A stretch of DNA of 64,000 nucleotides from Lachnospiraceae bacterium (GTDB lineage Bacteria; Bacillota; Clostridia; Lachnospirales; Lachnospiraceae): positions 47,565 to 111,564 of the forward strand of contig JAFRSD010000023.1 in assembly GCA_017427775.1 (NCBI GenBank), written 5' to 3'. Shown here piece after piece: positions 34,232 to 43,224 of the stretch. Position 1 is the stretch's first letter, and each line of letters begins with the position of its first letter. A program made the translations under genes and the position numbers. The notes under the pieces were generated by a model, which made no database searches, was not told the origin of the DNA, and saw only the letters and a program-made list of their open reading frames with translations.

Positions 34232-34639
34232 TCATTGTCGGCTCAAGAATTCAGCCGGAGTAAAAGCAATTACCTCGCTCTTCTTGAAATCCTTTACATT
34301 TCTGGTAATAATGTAGTTAGCGTGAATTCGCTTGGCCATAGCCGCCTGAATCGCGTCTTCGTAATCATTCCACTGCATTTCAGCCGCAGAGCTGATATCC
34401 AAAGAGGTTAAGTCCTCAAAGGAGAAAATAAGGGAGAGGTACTTAAGCACTTCATTAATTATTTCGGCATCTAATTCTTTCCGCATTACATAAACAAGAT
34501 TGGCAAATGTTAGAACAGAAATACGTCCGTCGGCTATTCCTGTTTCGCACATTTTCCAAATCTTGACAGAATCTTTGTAATGAGGCTCTCTTTTTTGGAG
34601 CACATCAAGAAGAATGTTTCCATCAATCAGTAATCTCAT
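34232..34639 (-). CDS. PIN-domain toxin of a type II toxin-antitoxin pair
   Basis: A 135-residue protein with PIN-domain acidic residues: Asp in LLIDGNILLDVL (near 6), Asp in NDYEDAIQAA (near 93-97), and Asp in ITRNVKDFKK (near 115). Such VapC-like proteins are RNases that cut tRNA or rRNA. It overlaps the antitoxin gene by 17 bases, the usual arrangement. Confidence 0.85.
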   Translation of the reverse strand: MRLLIDGNILLDVLQKREPHYKDSVKIWKMCETGIADGRISVLTFANLVYVMRKELDAEIINEVLKYLSLIFSFEDLTSLDISSAAEMQWNDYEDAIQAAMAKRIHANYIITRNVKDFKKSEVIAFTPAEFLSRQ

Positions 34640-34871
34640 ACCGTTCCCTTAACCCTTCCTCTCGTGCCTGGTCCATACTCTCCTCTCCCTTAAGAATACC
34701 GATCAGGGAGTCCGTCAAATACGAAACAACGTTCTTCTGAGGAATGAACCTTCCAACAGCCTTACCGTTTTTGGTAACAATAATCTCATTGCCATCCTGC
34801 ACTAAGGAAAGATAGCGCCCAAAGTTATTCTGCATTTCTGTTGCTGAAGCAGTTTTGGTTTTCACCATCAT
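34623..34871 (-). CDS. Phd/YefM-family antitoxin
   Basis: An 82-residue protein with the Phd fold pattern (ATEMQNNFGRYLSLVQDGNE IIVTKNGKAVGRFIP) and a C-terminal toxin-binding tail. GGAGTG precedes ATG ATG. It probably represses its own promoter. Confidence 0.85.
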   Translation of the reverse strand: MMVKTKTASATEMQNNFGRYLSLVQDGNEIIVTKNGKAVGRFIPQKNVVSYLTDSLIGILKGEESMDQAREEGLRERYEITD

Positions 34872-34892
34872 GATATCACTCCTTTCTTTACA

Positions 34893-34928
34893 TTAGCTAA
34901 TTATAATATATCATAAAATGGCTAAAAA
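34893..34928 (-). promoter_or_regulatory. Promoter and operator of the toxin-antitoxin pair
   Basis: Minus-strand TATAAT (34900-34905) with a weak TTTTTA 17 bp upstream (34923-34928). The palindrome TTAGCTAA (34893-34900) overlaps the -10 box. Confidence 0.55.
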
Positions 34929-35040
34929 CACAAGAAGGATATCCGCAGAAGCGGACATCCTTCCACGTAACATAGTGGTAGATGCCGCCTCCATTGCAAT
35001 CACACATTTTGGCAGTACGACTTCCCGCGATCCATCGCAT

Positions 35041-35167
35041 TCCACCGCCGCTTGCGACAGACGAAAAACGAATCGAGAATTGATCGCGACATCGCGCATC
35101 GAATCGAATTCGAAAACGAAAGATGACTGACGCCACGACCGCTTGACAGCCGACAGGCGGCGGTGGA
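35041..35167. repeat. Dispersed repeat R5
   Basis: The shortest copy, 127 bp, with TCCACCGCCG and CGGCGGTGGA ends and a TCGAATCGAATTCGA core. The end hairpins are weak in this copy. Confidence 0.8.
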
Positions 35168-35218
35168 AACAGAAAAAGGACAGCTCGCATACGCAAGCTG
35201 TCCTTCTGGCACATAAAG

Positions 35219-36211
35219 CTAAGCGATTTCAACAACCGCTTCCTCGTCCGCACAGGTGTCAGTTGCATTCTGCTCCACTTCGCAGATCCGCAACTCCTGC
35301 CCGCGCTCGTAATAGTATACATTCTCGGAAAGAAGATCCTCCGGCGGGACTTGCGTTGCATTTACCTCATGAACCATGTTCTTGAGCAAAGCGACATCTC
35401 TACCGAGTCCGGCAGGAATGCAAATGCATTCATGCCTAGAGCTAGGCAACATATAGAATGCATTCGTTTTCATCGTGTCGCAAATCTGCTCAAGCACGCT
35501 CTTAAACATGATAACAGAGGCTCCGTCACACTTGCTCTGGTTCGACACAACGTACATAGGAAGTTCCTGCGCTCCATACCTGGCCGTGAACTCCTCTTCC
35601 GACAATCCCATCATTTCCGCGAGGACTTCACTCATGGATCTTACTTCTGCGGGATTCTCTTTCAGGGCGTTGTCCATGGCTGCCGCGTCCATTTCATCAA
35701 GCGTACACCCCATGCTTGCCATATGGTCATTGGTGATGGTGATGCGGCTTACATGACCGTCCACAAGATTGTCAACCGTAATGTAATACACCTTAGCCAT
35801 GTCAAGAAACGGCATAAACGGCTTATCCTCGAGGAACCGGTCATTGCCGTCCCGGATAACCAAGGAACACTGAACATAACTCCGCCAATTAGAAATGGCG
35901 TCCATTGCCTTTTTGGCAATATCGTTAACGCCCGTTGCCTGAAAGGCCTGCGTGATGCACTTCACAATCCTTTCAACAATACGGTCCTCGGCGGACGAAG
36001 CGCTCTCAGTGTTCTCGAGGTGCTGGTACTCCTCCCAATAGTCATCAAGACGCAGGGACGGAGCCACATCATTGTGCGGATCCCGTACCACCAGGCTGGT
36101 TTTCACGGTATTACCGCTCCTCGTGACTTCCGATCTGCGGAGCTCATACTCCGGAAATTCCGTCTTGACACGCTCTTCGATCATTTCAAAAAATTCTTCC
36201 TTCTTCATCAT
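35219..36211 (-). CDS. DUF5688-family protein
   Basis: A 330-residue protein whose C-terminal region (AFYMLPSSRHECICIPAG ... LLSENVYYYERG) matches the DUF5688 family common in Lachnospiraceae mobile elements, sometimes in many copies. No function is known to me. It has its own promoter (36634-36662), a long structured leader and the hairpin/AGAAAGGA cassette directly before its ATG. Confidence 0.75.
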   Translation of the reverse strand: MMKKEEFFEMIEERVKTEFPEYELRRSEVTRSGNTVKTSLVVRDPHNDVAPSLRLDDYWEEYQHLENTESASSAEDRIVERIVKCITQAFQATGVNDIAKKAMDAISNWRSYVQCSLVIRDGNDRFLEDKPFMPFLDMAKVYYITVDNLVDGHVSRITITNDHMASMGCTLDEMDAAAMDNALKENPAEVRSMSEVLAEMMGLSEEEFTARYGAQELPMYVVSNQSKCDGASVIMFKSVLEQICDTMKTNAFYMLPSSRHECICIPAGLGRDVALLKNMVHEVNATQVPPEDLLSENVYYYERGQELRICEVEQNATDTCADEEAVVEIA

Positions 36212-36248
36212 AAGAAGTCCTTTCTTCCACGTTTTGTGGAGTAAAAAA
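36212..36248 (-). promoter_or_regulatory. Single-hairpin leader cassette of the DUF5688 gene
   Basis: Minus-strand TTTTTTTACTC is followed by TCCAC-AAAAC-GTGGA (36226-36240), AGAAAGGA and the ATG. Confidence 0.6.
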
Positions 36249-36466
36249 ATTCCGCAGCGACGTGCGGTAACATTTTCTCGACCTTAAGGCCGCTCTCCCC
36301 CGTCGCGGGGATCGTCGCGAAGCTCTTAACGTCCCCTGCTTTTAGGGCAGACATAATAGTGGGCGGCAGTGCGGTCATTCCATTACCTGCTCTTTGAGGA
36401 GTTTCGCTCGCCTTCGAACCCATTCAGGAAACACGAACCTTACCAGCACCCGTATCACACCCACAA

Positions 36467-36491
36467 AAAAACTCCCGCGTAAGCGAGAGCA
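36467..36491 (-). terminator. Leader terminator
   Basis: Minus-strand CTCTCGC-TTAC-GCGGGAG followed by seven T, inside the leader of the DUF5688 gene. Confidence 0.65.
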
Positions 36492-36529
36492 AACAGGTAG
36501 TTTTTTGCATGCACCACCTAAAAAAGAAA

Positions 36530-36601
36530 TAAAAAAAGAATCTGCATACAGACTCAACGCAAAAGCGTTTCCAAAAGACCGAACCGGTCAAAACTGTATG
36601 C
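36530..36601 (-). ncRNA. Structured RNA leader L3 (three-helix junction)
   Basis: GCATACAG (minus, 36594-36601) pairs with CTGTATGC (36544-36551) over 8 bp, enclosing GACCG/CGGTC (36577-36589) and AACGC/GCGTT (36556-36569). A T-run follows five bases later. It begins about 26 nt after the predicted transcription start. Confidence 0.6.
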
Positions 36602-36633
36602 GATCCCGCACATGCATCAACTAACCTATTGCA

Positions 36634-36662
36634 ATATTATCATACTACACCGCAGAAGTCAA
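36634..36662 (-). promoter_or_regulatory. Promoter of the DUF5688 gene
   Basis: Minus-strand TTGACT (36657-36662), 17-bp spacer, TAATAT (36634-36639). Confidence 0.7.
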
Positions 36663-36704
36663 CAAAAAAACGGCCGGTCCGAAGACCAGCCGCTTAAAAA
36701 GAAC

Positions 36705-39700
36705 CTAAATCGTATGCTGTCCGCCCATCATTGTCGCCGTAAGCTCGTCTAACCGTGCTTTGGCGCGTGCAAGCTGCGCTTCATACTCAAAAGGTGTATC
36801 ATACTGCTGTTTTGCTTTAGCAATCGCCCCTTCCGCCATCACAAGCTCAGAGCGCGAACGCCTCAATTTGTCTGGAATTGACTTAAAAGCATCGTCAATC
36901 CTTGAAACAATGGCGTCTGCACGTCGCATCAAATCAGCAGGATAATTGTGCTCCCCGGACACGATCATTTGCGATACACAATGACCGCTCTCGGGAAGAA
37001 TGGTACGAGTTGCCATTATCGTGAAGTTTCCAATCCTTCCAAGAAATTCACCTTCAAGATTTCTGAACGGAAGTGCGTCAATCTTCTTCGCGAGATAAGC
37101 ACCGATATCATCCGTTCCCGTGTAGCTCGTCTCGTCGTCGACAAGAAGAACCCACTTTGAAGAGTCGGACAACAGTTTTGCGGCCTCAAGGTCAGCCTCC
37201 ATTTCAGCAATCTTAGCTTTCAGCTGACGAATCTGTTCGGGAAGATTTACCTGATAATCACGAAGCAGGTCATGTCTCGTTCTCTCCCATTGGGTTTTGA
37301 GAAGCTTCAGCCTTTGCACCTCGACTTCCGCTTCCATCCGCTCCTTAACGGTTGAATCGCCTGTCGCAATCATCTTAATCAGCCCGTAATTGTAAGTGAC
37401 CTCACTTACATCTTCGCAGGTTCGGTCAAGATTTTTGTTGAGCATTACCGATGAGATGAACTGCGACTTACGCTGTAAAATGGCCCAATTAAAAGCATCG
37501 AACCCGTTGGTCTGCACATACTGATACACAAAAACCTCGCCACCGGGAGTGCGGTTGCCGTACCGAACGATTCTTCCGACTTCCTGTTCCAGATCCGCCG
37601 GACGCCAAGGCGCACAAAGGATATGGCAGGCCGAAAGGTAGGTCTGAATATTGCAACCGAGACCACACTTCGAAGAGCTTCCAATCAACACGCGAACCTT
37701 CGCTGCATCGACCTGCTTGAACAAAGCAATTCTCTGAGCATCGGTTTTTGCATCATGGACAAAACGGATTTCATCAGCCGGGATTCCCGCCTCAACCAAG
37801 CGCTGCTTGATGTCTGTGTAGAGGTTGAACTGATTGCCGTCCGGCGTTCCCATATCGCAAAACACAATCTGCGTAGACGGAAAATTAACACTGTCGAACC
37901 GATGGTATTCAAGTACAACATTGTCAATCAAATGAGCAATCTTGCCATCCGGATTAAACGGCGGCGCGAGAAACTCACCATCCTCGTCCTCCATCTGCAT
38001 CAGGCGGTTATCACAGGCGAGCTTCCGGGCGTCATTTGCGATTTTCAGGAAGTTATCCTCGGCAGGGCTCACATGTCCGGAATGGATACGTTCCGCCCGC
38101 TCCAAAAACTCCGCATTAAGTTCTTTCGCAAAATCATCCATATGACATTCAACCACGATATTCGCGCCACCGTGCAGTTTCGGACGCTCGATCGGTAAAT
38201 CCTCAGAAACAACAACATCACTAAATTCATGAAACATCTGTGTCAATTCGGGCAAATTTTTGAAGGAACTCAGCCTGTCCTTCAACTGCCACTGGTTCGC
38301 GACGCTTAATTCCAACTCACACTTGACCTGAGCAAAGTTAGCAGCCCACCGATCAAATGCACCGATGCCGCGCTCCTCAAGCAAATCACCGCGAAGAAAA
38401 CTCGTCATGATATAGAGTTCCGACAAGGAATTTGCAATAGGAGTACCCGTTGCAAACACAACAGCACGGAAATTGGCTTTCTCGTTGAGGTAGTCGACCT
38501 TAACCTTCATATCGTCGGAGCGCTTACTTGCTGCCCCTCCTACTCCAGCGCAGGAAAGACTCGTTGCAAAACGGAGGTTCTTAAAGAGATGCGCCTCATC
38601 GACATAGAGAGCATCGATGCCAAGAAGTTCAAAACAAAGGAAATCGTCCTCGGACTTATTCTGTAACTTCTGCAAGGAAGCAACCAGATTAGCCTTCAGC
38701 CGTTCCAAACGCTTTACGAAATTTCTCCGCTCCCAATTATGACGTCTCTTGTTCTCCTCCAAAAGAACCGCTTCGAGATTGTCCAATTCCTTTTGAATAC
38801 GCGCCTCACGCAATTCCTTCGAAACAGGAATCTTAGCAAACTGATCATGCGTCATGATGCATGCGTCAAAACTACTGCTAGTCGCAATTCTTGCAACAAA
38901 GCGCTGTCTGCGCTTCTTCTCAAAATCACGATCGGAAGCGACAATGATGTTGGCAGAAGGATACAGACGTAAAAACTCGGACGCCGTCTGCAGCAACAAA
39001 GACTTCGGAACCACAAACAACGGCTTTCTGGAAAGGTTCAGACGACGCTTCTCCATACAGCTTGCTGCCATTGTATAGGTCTTGCCGGCCCCGACAGCAT
39101 GAGCAAGAAGAAGGTTTTTCGCCAGGCTTCTTGCCACAGCATCCCGCTGGTAGTTTCTAAGCTGAATTCCCGGATTGATTCCCGGAAAAGTGAGTGTACT
39201 GCCGTCGTAATGACGAAGCACTACTCCGTTGTAATACAGGTTGTAGTAATCTTCGTAGTAACGGACGCGTTCCACATCCGCAAGCAACCACTTCCGAAAT
39301 ACTTCGTTCAGTTCGTCAAGCTTCTGCCTGGCGAGCATCGTTTCTTCCGTATCAATCACGGATTTGCCGTCAAGGTCTTTTCTGTAAACCGCAATAGGCT
39401 TCCCATTCAGCGCATCCTTCATGATTTCCGCTGCGTTTTTGCTACGAGTGCCATACCCAAACCTACCACAAGCACGGCAGTAACGAGCCTCGTCCATCCC
39501 GAGAATCTCATAAGAAGCCAATTCTTTGGAATAAAGGACGTTCACACGCTCTCTAGCATATGCGTTATCAATCAGAATATCACGCATAAACCGCGTATAG
39601 TCCTCACAGGAAATCCAAGGAGTACCGATAGCAAACGAAATGTCGGAAATCGGGATATCCAAAGGAAGAACGCTGCGAAGAGCCGCTACATTCCTTGAAT

Positions 39701-42032
39701 ACGCTTCCGGGTCCGACAAGGCAGCCTCCGAAGCAACCAAAAGCTTTTTGCGAACGTTACCGGAAAGATACTCTTCTGCAAGAACCCACAAGCCGTTATT
39801 GTCAGGATCACGATACAACATGTCGCCGACTTCTTCTGCAAGGTTATCCATATACGCTGCCCCTTTCACATCTTCCCCGTAAGGATTATAGATGCTTCGA
39901 AGGACGCCCGGATCCAACTTGCCGCTTTCCGCTATCGAACAACGGATAGCGTCTTCGGCCGTCTCCACAGGCATCAGTACAAGATTCGGACGAACCGAAC
40001 GCTTTGTGAAGATTTCGGACTTTGTGACATTGTCCTCGTCCGCAGGGTCGATGTTTTCAAGGGAACACAGAAGCGGATAATCCGCGTCGTCCCGGAACGC
40101 AAGCGTGTTGGCGCGATTGCTCAGGTAGCCAATCTTTGCAACAGCCGAATCATAGATGCGATTCAATTCTCTCGCTCCCGCCTCAAACTGCGCGTCAGAA
40201 CACCCGTCCGCCTGCATCTGAAGAAGATTTCGCAGAACATCACGAACCTTGCAACACCAGAGGATGCGCTTTTCCGCCGTGCTGTTTACTTTGCGCGAAT
40301 ACAGAAAATTGTCTTCGCGATAAAAGAGCTCGCCCTCAAGGAATGTAAACGTATAGTTACGAACACCCATTTCAGGATCATACATCACTCTCTTTACTTC
40401 CTCGCCATCTTCCGCAAGGGCATCCTCACATTCCTCATAGGAACCCTCGATTCGCTCCGCAGCCTGTTCTGCAAGCGAAAGGAGCTCTTCTCTTGTTCCG
40501 TCAAAGGAACAGGTTGTTGTCACGGAGGAACCGAAACGACCAGTCTCCGTCTTCATAACGCCAAGCATCTGTTCCGGGTGCGATACGAAGTACTCATTAA
40601 CCACAAGGTCATCAGATATGGTACCGTCTTCCGGATTCACCATCGGAACCGCCTCCATAAACGGCTGGACTGCCATAACAGAAGCTTCCTTTTTGAAGAA
40701 AAGGATATCCGTTGTCACATCCGCGCCGCCATACCCTACAAAAGCATTGGAAGGTAACCGGATTGCGCCGAGGAATGTCGCATGCGAAGCCATGTAGCGA
40801 CGCAGGGATTCATCGGTCTTGTCCATACTTCCCTTGCTCGTAATAAAGGCAAGCAAACCACCCGGGCGAACCTTGGCAAGTCCTTTTGCAAAGAAGAAAT
40901 CGTGAATGAGCCACCTCGAACCAAACTCCGCATCCCAAACCTTGAAATTGCCGAACGGAACGTTACCGACAACAACATCAAAGTAGGAATTAGGACACTG
41001 ATAGTCAGCAGTTTCAAATCCTCCAAGCGTAATCCTTGCATCGGGATACAGCAACCCAGCGATTCTGCCCGTGACGGAATCAAGCTCTATGCCATAAAGA
41101 CGGGATCCGCGAAGCGCTTCGGGGAGGAAACGGAAGAAGTTACCGACGCCCATTGCCGGCTCCAAAATAGTGCCGCCGTGGAACCCTAACCGCTGAAGCA
41201 CATCGTAGATAATATTGATTATCCACGGTTCCGTATAGAATGAAGAAAGCGTAGACTGTCTTGCACTCTCATATTCCTCGGAAGTCAGAAGCTGCTTCAA
41301 TTCCTCGCGCTGCGAGGAAAAGTCGGCATAGTTCTCGTCAAACACGCCTGCAGCACCGCCCCACCCCGTATAGCAGGCAAGTATTTGCTGTGCCTCAGCC
41401 GTCAACTTAACAGAACCATTCTCGATATTCTTCAGGCAGCGGATAGCGGAAAGGTTCTTTTCCACCTTATCCTCTCTGTTCTTTGGAATATAAAGATCAG
41501 AAGCCCTTGTATAAAAGTTCCCGACATGGGAATCTTCCTCTACGACTTCAACTGGCTCCGGCTGAACAGCCGGTGCAGGCGACTCTTCTGCGGTCGGAGA
41601 AAACGAATTCCAGTCTTCAAAGAATTCCGAAAAATCGAATTCCGGAACAACCGGAGACTCCTCCTTGGCGGAAGACGAGGAACTGCTTTTAGTTCCAACA
41701 GTCAGATTCGCCGCGGACAACGCCACGGTTACATCCGAGTAAGACAGCCATTCCGTCCACTCAGAAGCAATACAACCAAGCCCCGAAGAAGAATACCGGA
41801 AGGAATAACTCCCTCCGTCTACTGTGAGGCTTAAAACATTCCGTCCGATGGCTTCCGCAAAGAACTTGCGTACACGCTCACATCGAAGCGGAAAATCTTC
41901 AATCTCCCGGATTACAGAGAGATTTTTCTTCTGCTTTCGGCTAAACTGCGAAAACAGACCGCGAAGCACAGAGTTGGCTTCAGCGTTGGTGTCGAGACAT
42001 GTCGCGAACAAGTCTTCAAAATGATCAGTCAT
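36705..42032 (-). CDS. DarB-like giant methylase-helicase
   Basis: A 1775-residue protein with an N-methyltransferase part (motif I ILEPAMGVGNFF near 290, motif IV VVGNVPFG near 354) and a superfamily 2 helicase (Walker A HAVGAGKT near 980, VDEAHL near 1142, FATGTPIANS soon after, GRIVRYGNR near 1484), ending in a coiled-coil region. The N-terminal 190 residues are variable and acidic. This plan matches phage P1 DarB and large plasmid or phage relatives, which protect incoming DNA from restriction or process it. The ATG at 42032 stands behind a two-hairpin leader. Family-level call is firm; activity is inferred. Confidence 0.85.
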   Translation of the reverse strand: MTDHFEDLFATCLDTNAEANSVLRGLFSQFSRKQKKNLSVIREIEDFPLRCERVRKFFAEAIGRNVLSLTVDGGSYSFRYSSSGLGCIASEWTEWLSYSDVTVALSAANLTVGTKSSSSSSAKEESPVVPEFDFSEFFEDWNSFSPTAEESPAPAVQPEPVEVVEEDSHVGNFYTRASDLYIPKNREDKVEKNLSAIRCLKNIENGSVKLTAEAQQILACYTGWGGAAGVFDENYADFSSQREELKQLLTSEEYESARQSTLSSFYTEPWIINIIYDVLQRLGFHGGTILEPAMGVGNFFRFLPEALRGSRLYGIELDSVTGRIAGLLYPDARITLGGFETADYQCPNSYFDVVVGNVPFGNFKVWDAEFGSRWLIHDFFFAKGLAKVRPGGLLAFITSKGSMDKTDESLRRYMASHATFLGAIRLPSNAFVGYGGADVTTDILFFKKEASVMAVQPFMEAVPMVNPEDGTISDDLVVNEYFVSHPEQMLGVMKTETGRFGSSVTTTCSFDGTREELLSLAEQAAERIEGSYEECEDALAEDGEEVKRVMYDPEMGVRNYTFTFLEGELFYREDNFLYSRKVNSTAEKRILWCCKVRDVLRNLLQMQADGCSDAQFEAGARELNRIYDSAVAKIGYLSNRANTLAFRDDADYPLLCSLENIDPADEDNVTKSEIFTKRSVRPNLVLMPVETAEDAIRCSIAESGKLDPGVLRSIYNPYGEDVKGAAYMDNLAEEVGDMLYRDPDNNGLWVLAEEYLSGNVRKKLLVASEAALSDPEAYSRNVAALRSVLPLDIPISDISFAIGTPWISCEDYTRFMRDILIDNAYARERVNVLYSKELASYEILGMDEARYCRACGRFGYGTRSKNAAEIMKDALNGKPIAVYRKDLDGKSVIDTEETMLARQKLDELNEVFRKWLLADVERVRYYEDYYNLYYNGVVLRHYDGSTLTFPGINPGIQLRNYQRDAVARSLAKNLLLAHAVGAGKTYTMAASCMEKRRLNLSRKPLFVVPKSLLLQTASEFLRLYPSANIIVASDRDFEKKRRQRFVARIATSSSFDACIMTHDQFAKIPVSKELREARIQKELDNLEAVLLEENKRRHNWERRNFVKRLERLKANLVASLQKLQNKSEDDFLCFELLGIDALYVDEAHLFKNLRFATSLSCAGVGGAASKRSDDMKVKVDYLNEKANFRAVVFATGTPIANSLSELYIMTSFLRGDLLEERGIGAFDRWAANFAQVKCELELSVANQWQLKDRLSSFKNLPELTQMFHEFSDVVVSEDLPIERPKLHGGANIVVECHMDDFAKELNAEFLERAERIHSGHVSPAEDNFLKIANDARKLACDNRLMQMEDEDGEFLAPPFNPDGKIAHLIDNVVLEYHRFDSVNFPSTQIVFCDMGTPDGNQFNLYTDIKQRLVEAGIPADEIRFVHDAKTDAQRIALFKQVDAAKVRVLIGSSSKCGLGCNIQTYLSACHILCAPWRPADLEQEVGRIVRYGNRTPGGEVFVYQYVQTNGFDAFNWAILQRKSQFISSVMLNKNLDRTCEDVSEVTYNYGLIKMIATGDSTVKERMEAEVEVQRLKLLKTQWERTRHDLLRDYQVNLPEQIRQLKAKIAEMEADLEAAKLLSDSSKWVLLVDDETSYTGTDDIGAYLAKKIDALPFRNLEGEFLGRIGNFTIMATRTILPESGHCVSQMIVSGEHNYPADLMRRADAIVSRIDDAFKSIPDKLRRSRSELVMAEGAIAKAKQQYDTPFEYEAQLARAKARLDELTATMMGGQHTI

Positions 42033-42103
42033 GACCTTCTTTTCATCGTCCCCTCCACGGGACGACTACTTCCTTTCTTTTAAAGTAGTGGTCCCCGAAG
42101 GGA
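42033..42103 (-). promoter_or_regulatory. Two-hairpin translation leader of the darB-like gene
   Basis: Minus-strand TCCC-TTCG-GGGA hairpin (42092-42103, a C(UUCG)G tetraloop), then AGAAAGGAAG, then TCGTCCC/GGGACGA hairpin (42046-42065), then 13 nt to the ATG. In the alternative fold ACTACTT (42083-42089) pairs with AAGTAGT (42065-42071), continued after a C/C mismatch by GGGAC with GTCCC, placing AAAGG in the loop. Confidence 0.7.
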
Positions 42104-42107
42104 AATG

Positions 42108-42141
42108 AAAAAGACGCCTTGACAAATGAGCCAATAGCGTC
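42108..42141 (-). terminator. Leader terminator
   Basis: Minus-strand GACGC (42137-42141) pairs with GCGTC (42113-42117), followed by TTTTTC. Confidence 0.6.
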
Positions 42142-42179
42142 CCTCTAATCATCGCAGTGGAGTGCGATTAAAACAAAAG

Positions 42180-42201
42180 AAAAAAGACCTCGAAGGTCTT
42201 A
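42180..42201 (-). terminator. Leader terminator
   Basis: Minus-strand AAGACCT/AGGTCTT with a three-base loop and a T-run (42185-42201). Confidence 0.7.
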
Positions 42202-42279
42202 CACAAAAAGTGTGCAGGTGTTCCGATACCGGACATAACTGTGTGTCTCCGACACAAGCAACGAAATCTTATGAAAACA

Positions 42280-42307
42280 GTATATCAGTTTCATTCGGAA
42301 AATGCAA
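42280..42307 (-). promoter_or_regulatory. Proximal promoter of the darB-like gene
   Basis: Minus-strand TTGCAT (42302-42307), 16-bp spacer, TATACT (42280-42285). Confidence 0.6.
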
Positions 42308-42324
42308 CGATATTCGGTGGAAAA

Positions 42325-42359
42325 AGAAAAAGCTGGGTGTTGTGGGAGCAACACCCAGC
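42325..42359 (-). terminator. Strong intrinsic terminator
   Basis: Perfect 11-bp stem GCTGGGTGTTG (42332-42342) with CAACACCCAGC (42349-42359), then TTTTTCTTTTT on the minus strand. It separates the distal from the proximal promoter. Confidence 0.8.
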
Positions 42360-42559
42360 AGGCATCCGAACATGCGGCTACATATCGGAGTAAAAATGTT
42401 CAAAAAAGTGTCAAAAAATGACACGCCAATAAAAAGCGGATTGGCTATTCCGGAGACATCGCTCGATAAAGACCGATTCTTATTATCAAGTCATGGTAGC
42501 ACATGAAATGACACTGTCGGTATTGCGTACACTGTACGAAGTAAAAATATAACACCGAT

Positions 42560-42588
42560 ATTATACACCGAGGTATAACCTTCGTCAA
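42560..42588 (-). promoter_or_regulatory. Distal strong promoter upstream of the darB-like gene
   Basis: Minus-strand TTGACG (42583-42588), 17-bp spacer, TATAAT (42560-42565). Its transcript would meet the terminator at 42332-42359 after about 200 nt. Confidence 0.7.
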
Positions 42589-42594
42589 TAAAAC

Positions 42595-42626
42595 AAAAAA
42601 GAAGCGCCGCCCGAAAGCGACGCTTC
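42595..42626 (-). terminator. Terminator of the 52.3-42.6 kb operon
   Basis: Minus-strand GAAGCGTCGC (42617-42626) pairs with GCGGCGCTTC (42601-42610) with one mismatch, followed by TTTTTT. Confidence 0.8.
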
Positions 42627-42631
42627 TTCTA

Positions 42632-42787
42632 CTAGTAATATCTGTCTTCAACGACCAGCGGAAATGTAACACCGCCTTCCGTGAAACAATAATTGTGGGC
42701 TTCGGCCCATTCTTTCGCTTCTTGGTAAGAAATGCAGATGCAAAGAATTTTACGATTTCCTGGCCTTACCAGGATAACCGCTGCCAT
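42632..42787 (-). CDS. Small protein, 51 aa
   Basis: A 51-residue frame (MAAVILVRPGNRKILCICIS...) with GAGGTG before its ATG, 8 bp after the 142-aa gene stop, ending just before the operon terminator. The codon pattern and position look genuine. No family recognised. Confidence 0.6.
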   Translation of the reverse strand: MAAVILVRPGNRKILCICISYQEAKEWAEAHNYCFTEGGVTFPLVVEDRYY

Positions 42788-42795
42788 AAGTCACC

Positions 42796-43224
42796 TCACG
42801 AAACAAGCTCGGACAGAAACGCTTTGGCTTCTTCCTCACTTGCCCAACCAACGAATTCGTCAACCGCTTCATCAAGCATGGCAAATAGTCCGGTTCCATA
42901 GAACTGAGGAACACGAGCAACAGCTTCCTGATAGGTCATTCCGGCTTTCTTTACCGCAAGCTGGCGAAGAGCTTCCGAAAGCTTCTCATTTCGAGTCGCC
43001 CCCTTACGAAGCAAGCCTTCTTCGTCAACAAGAACAGCATACTCAACTCCGTCAAGCGACGAGCAGTAAACCGGCTCGACCATATCACAGCCATTCCCGA
43101 TTGCCCGGTAGACACCGTCTAACCAGACCACGTTGTCGTCCTCTTCGTATACGATTTCGACAACATCACAAGTACCTTCCGCTGAAATCCGCGGATAAAA
43201 GTGTTTAACAGTGTTTTTGCTCAT
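42796..43224 (-). CDS. Hypothetical protein, 142 aa
   Basis: A 142-residue acidic protein. The first 75 residues look beta-rich, the last 65 helical. It has its own hairpin/AGAAAGGAG cassette. No family recognised. Being in the E1/E2/JAMM operon and having an N-terminal beta-rich part, it is one place to look for a ubiquitin-like fold, but I see no diagnostic motif. Confidence 0.7.
   Translation of the reverse strand: MSKNTVKHFYPRISAEGTCDVVEIVYEEDDNVVWLDGVYRAIGNGCDMVEPVYCSSLDGVEYAVLVDEEGLLRKGATRNEKLSEALRQLAVKKAGMTYQEAVARVPQFYGTGLFAMLDEAVDEFVGWASEEEAKAFLSELVS

Larger units (their letters stand above)
36249..36704 (-). other. Long leader of the DUF5688 gene
   Basis: Contains, in transcription order, the promoter (36634-36662), the junction L3 (36544-36601), T-rich tracts, a terminator CTCTCGC/GCGGGAG with seven T (36467-36491), then about 220 bp with a frame for a 56-aa peptide (36208-36378) that I do not trust. 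Confidence 0.5.
42104..42631 (-). other. Long 5' leader region of the darB-like gene
   Basis: About 530 bp without a gene. It holds the terminator of the 52-42.6 kb operon, two promoters (42560-42588 and 42280-42307), and minus-strand terminators at 42332-42359 (11-bp perfect stem), 42185-42201 and 42108-42141. Additional hairpins TGTGTC/GACACA (42243-42257), TCCG/CGGA (42223-42234) and ACAC/GTGT (42202-42214) follow the second promoter. Confidence 0.6.

Noticed and set aside
36208..36378. 56-codon frame (MTALPPTIMSALKAGDVKSF...) upstream of the DUF5688 gene
   Set aside because: It overlaps the hairpin cassette, which is non-coding at nine other genes, and has only a weak ribosome binding site. 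It could still be a real leader peptide.
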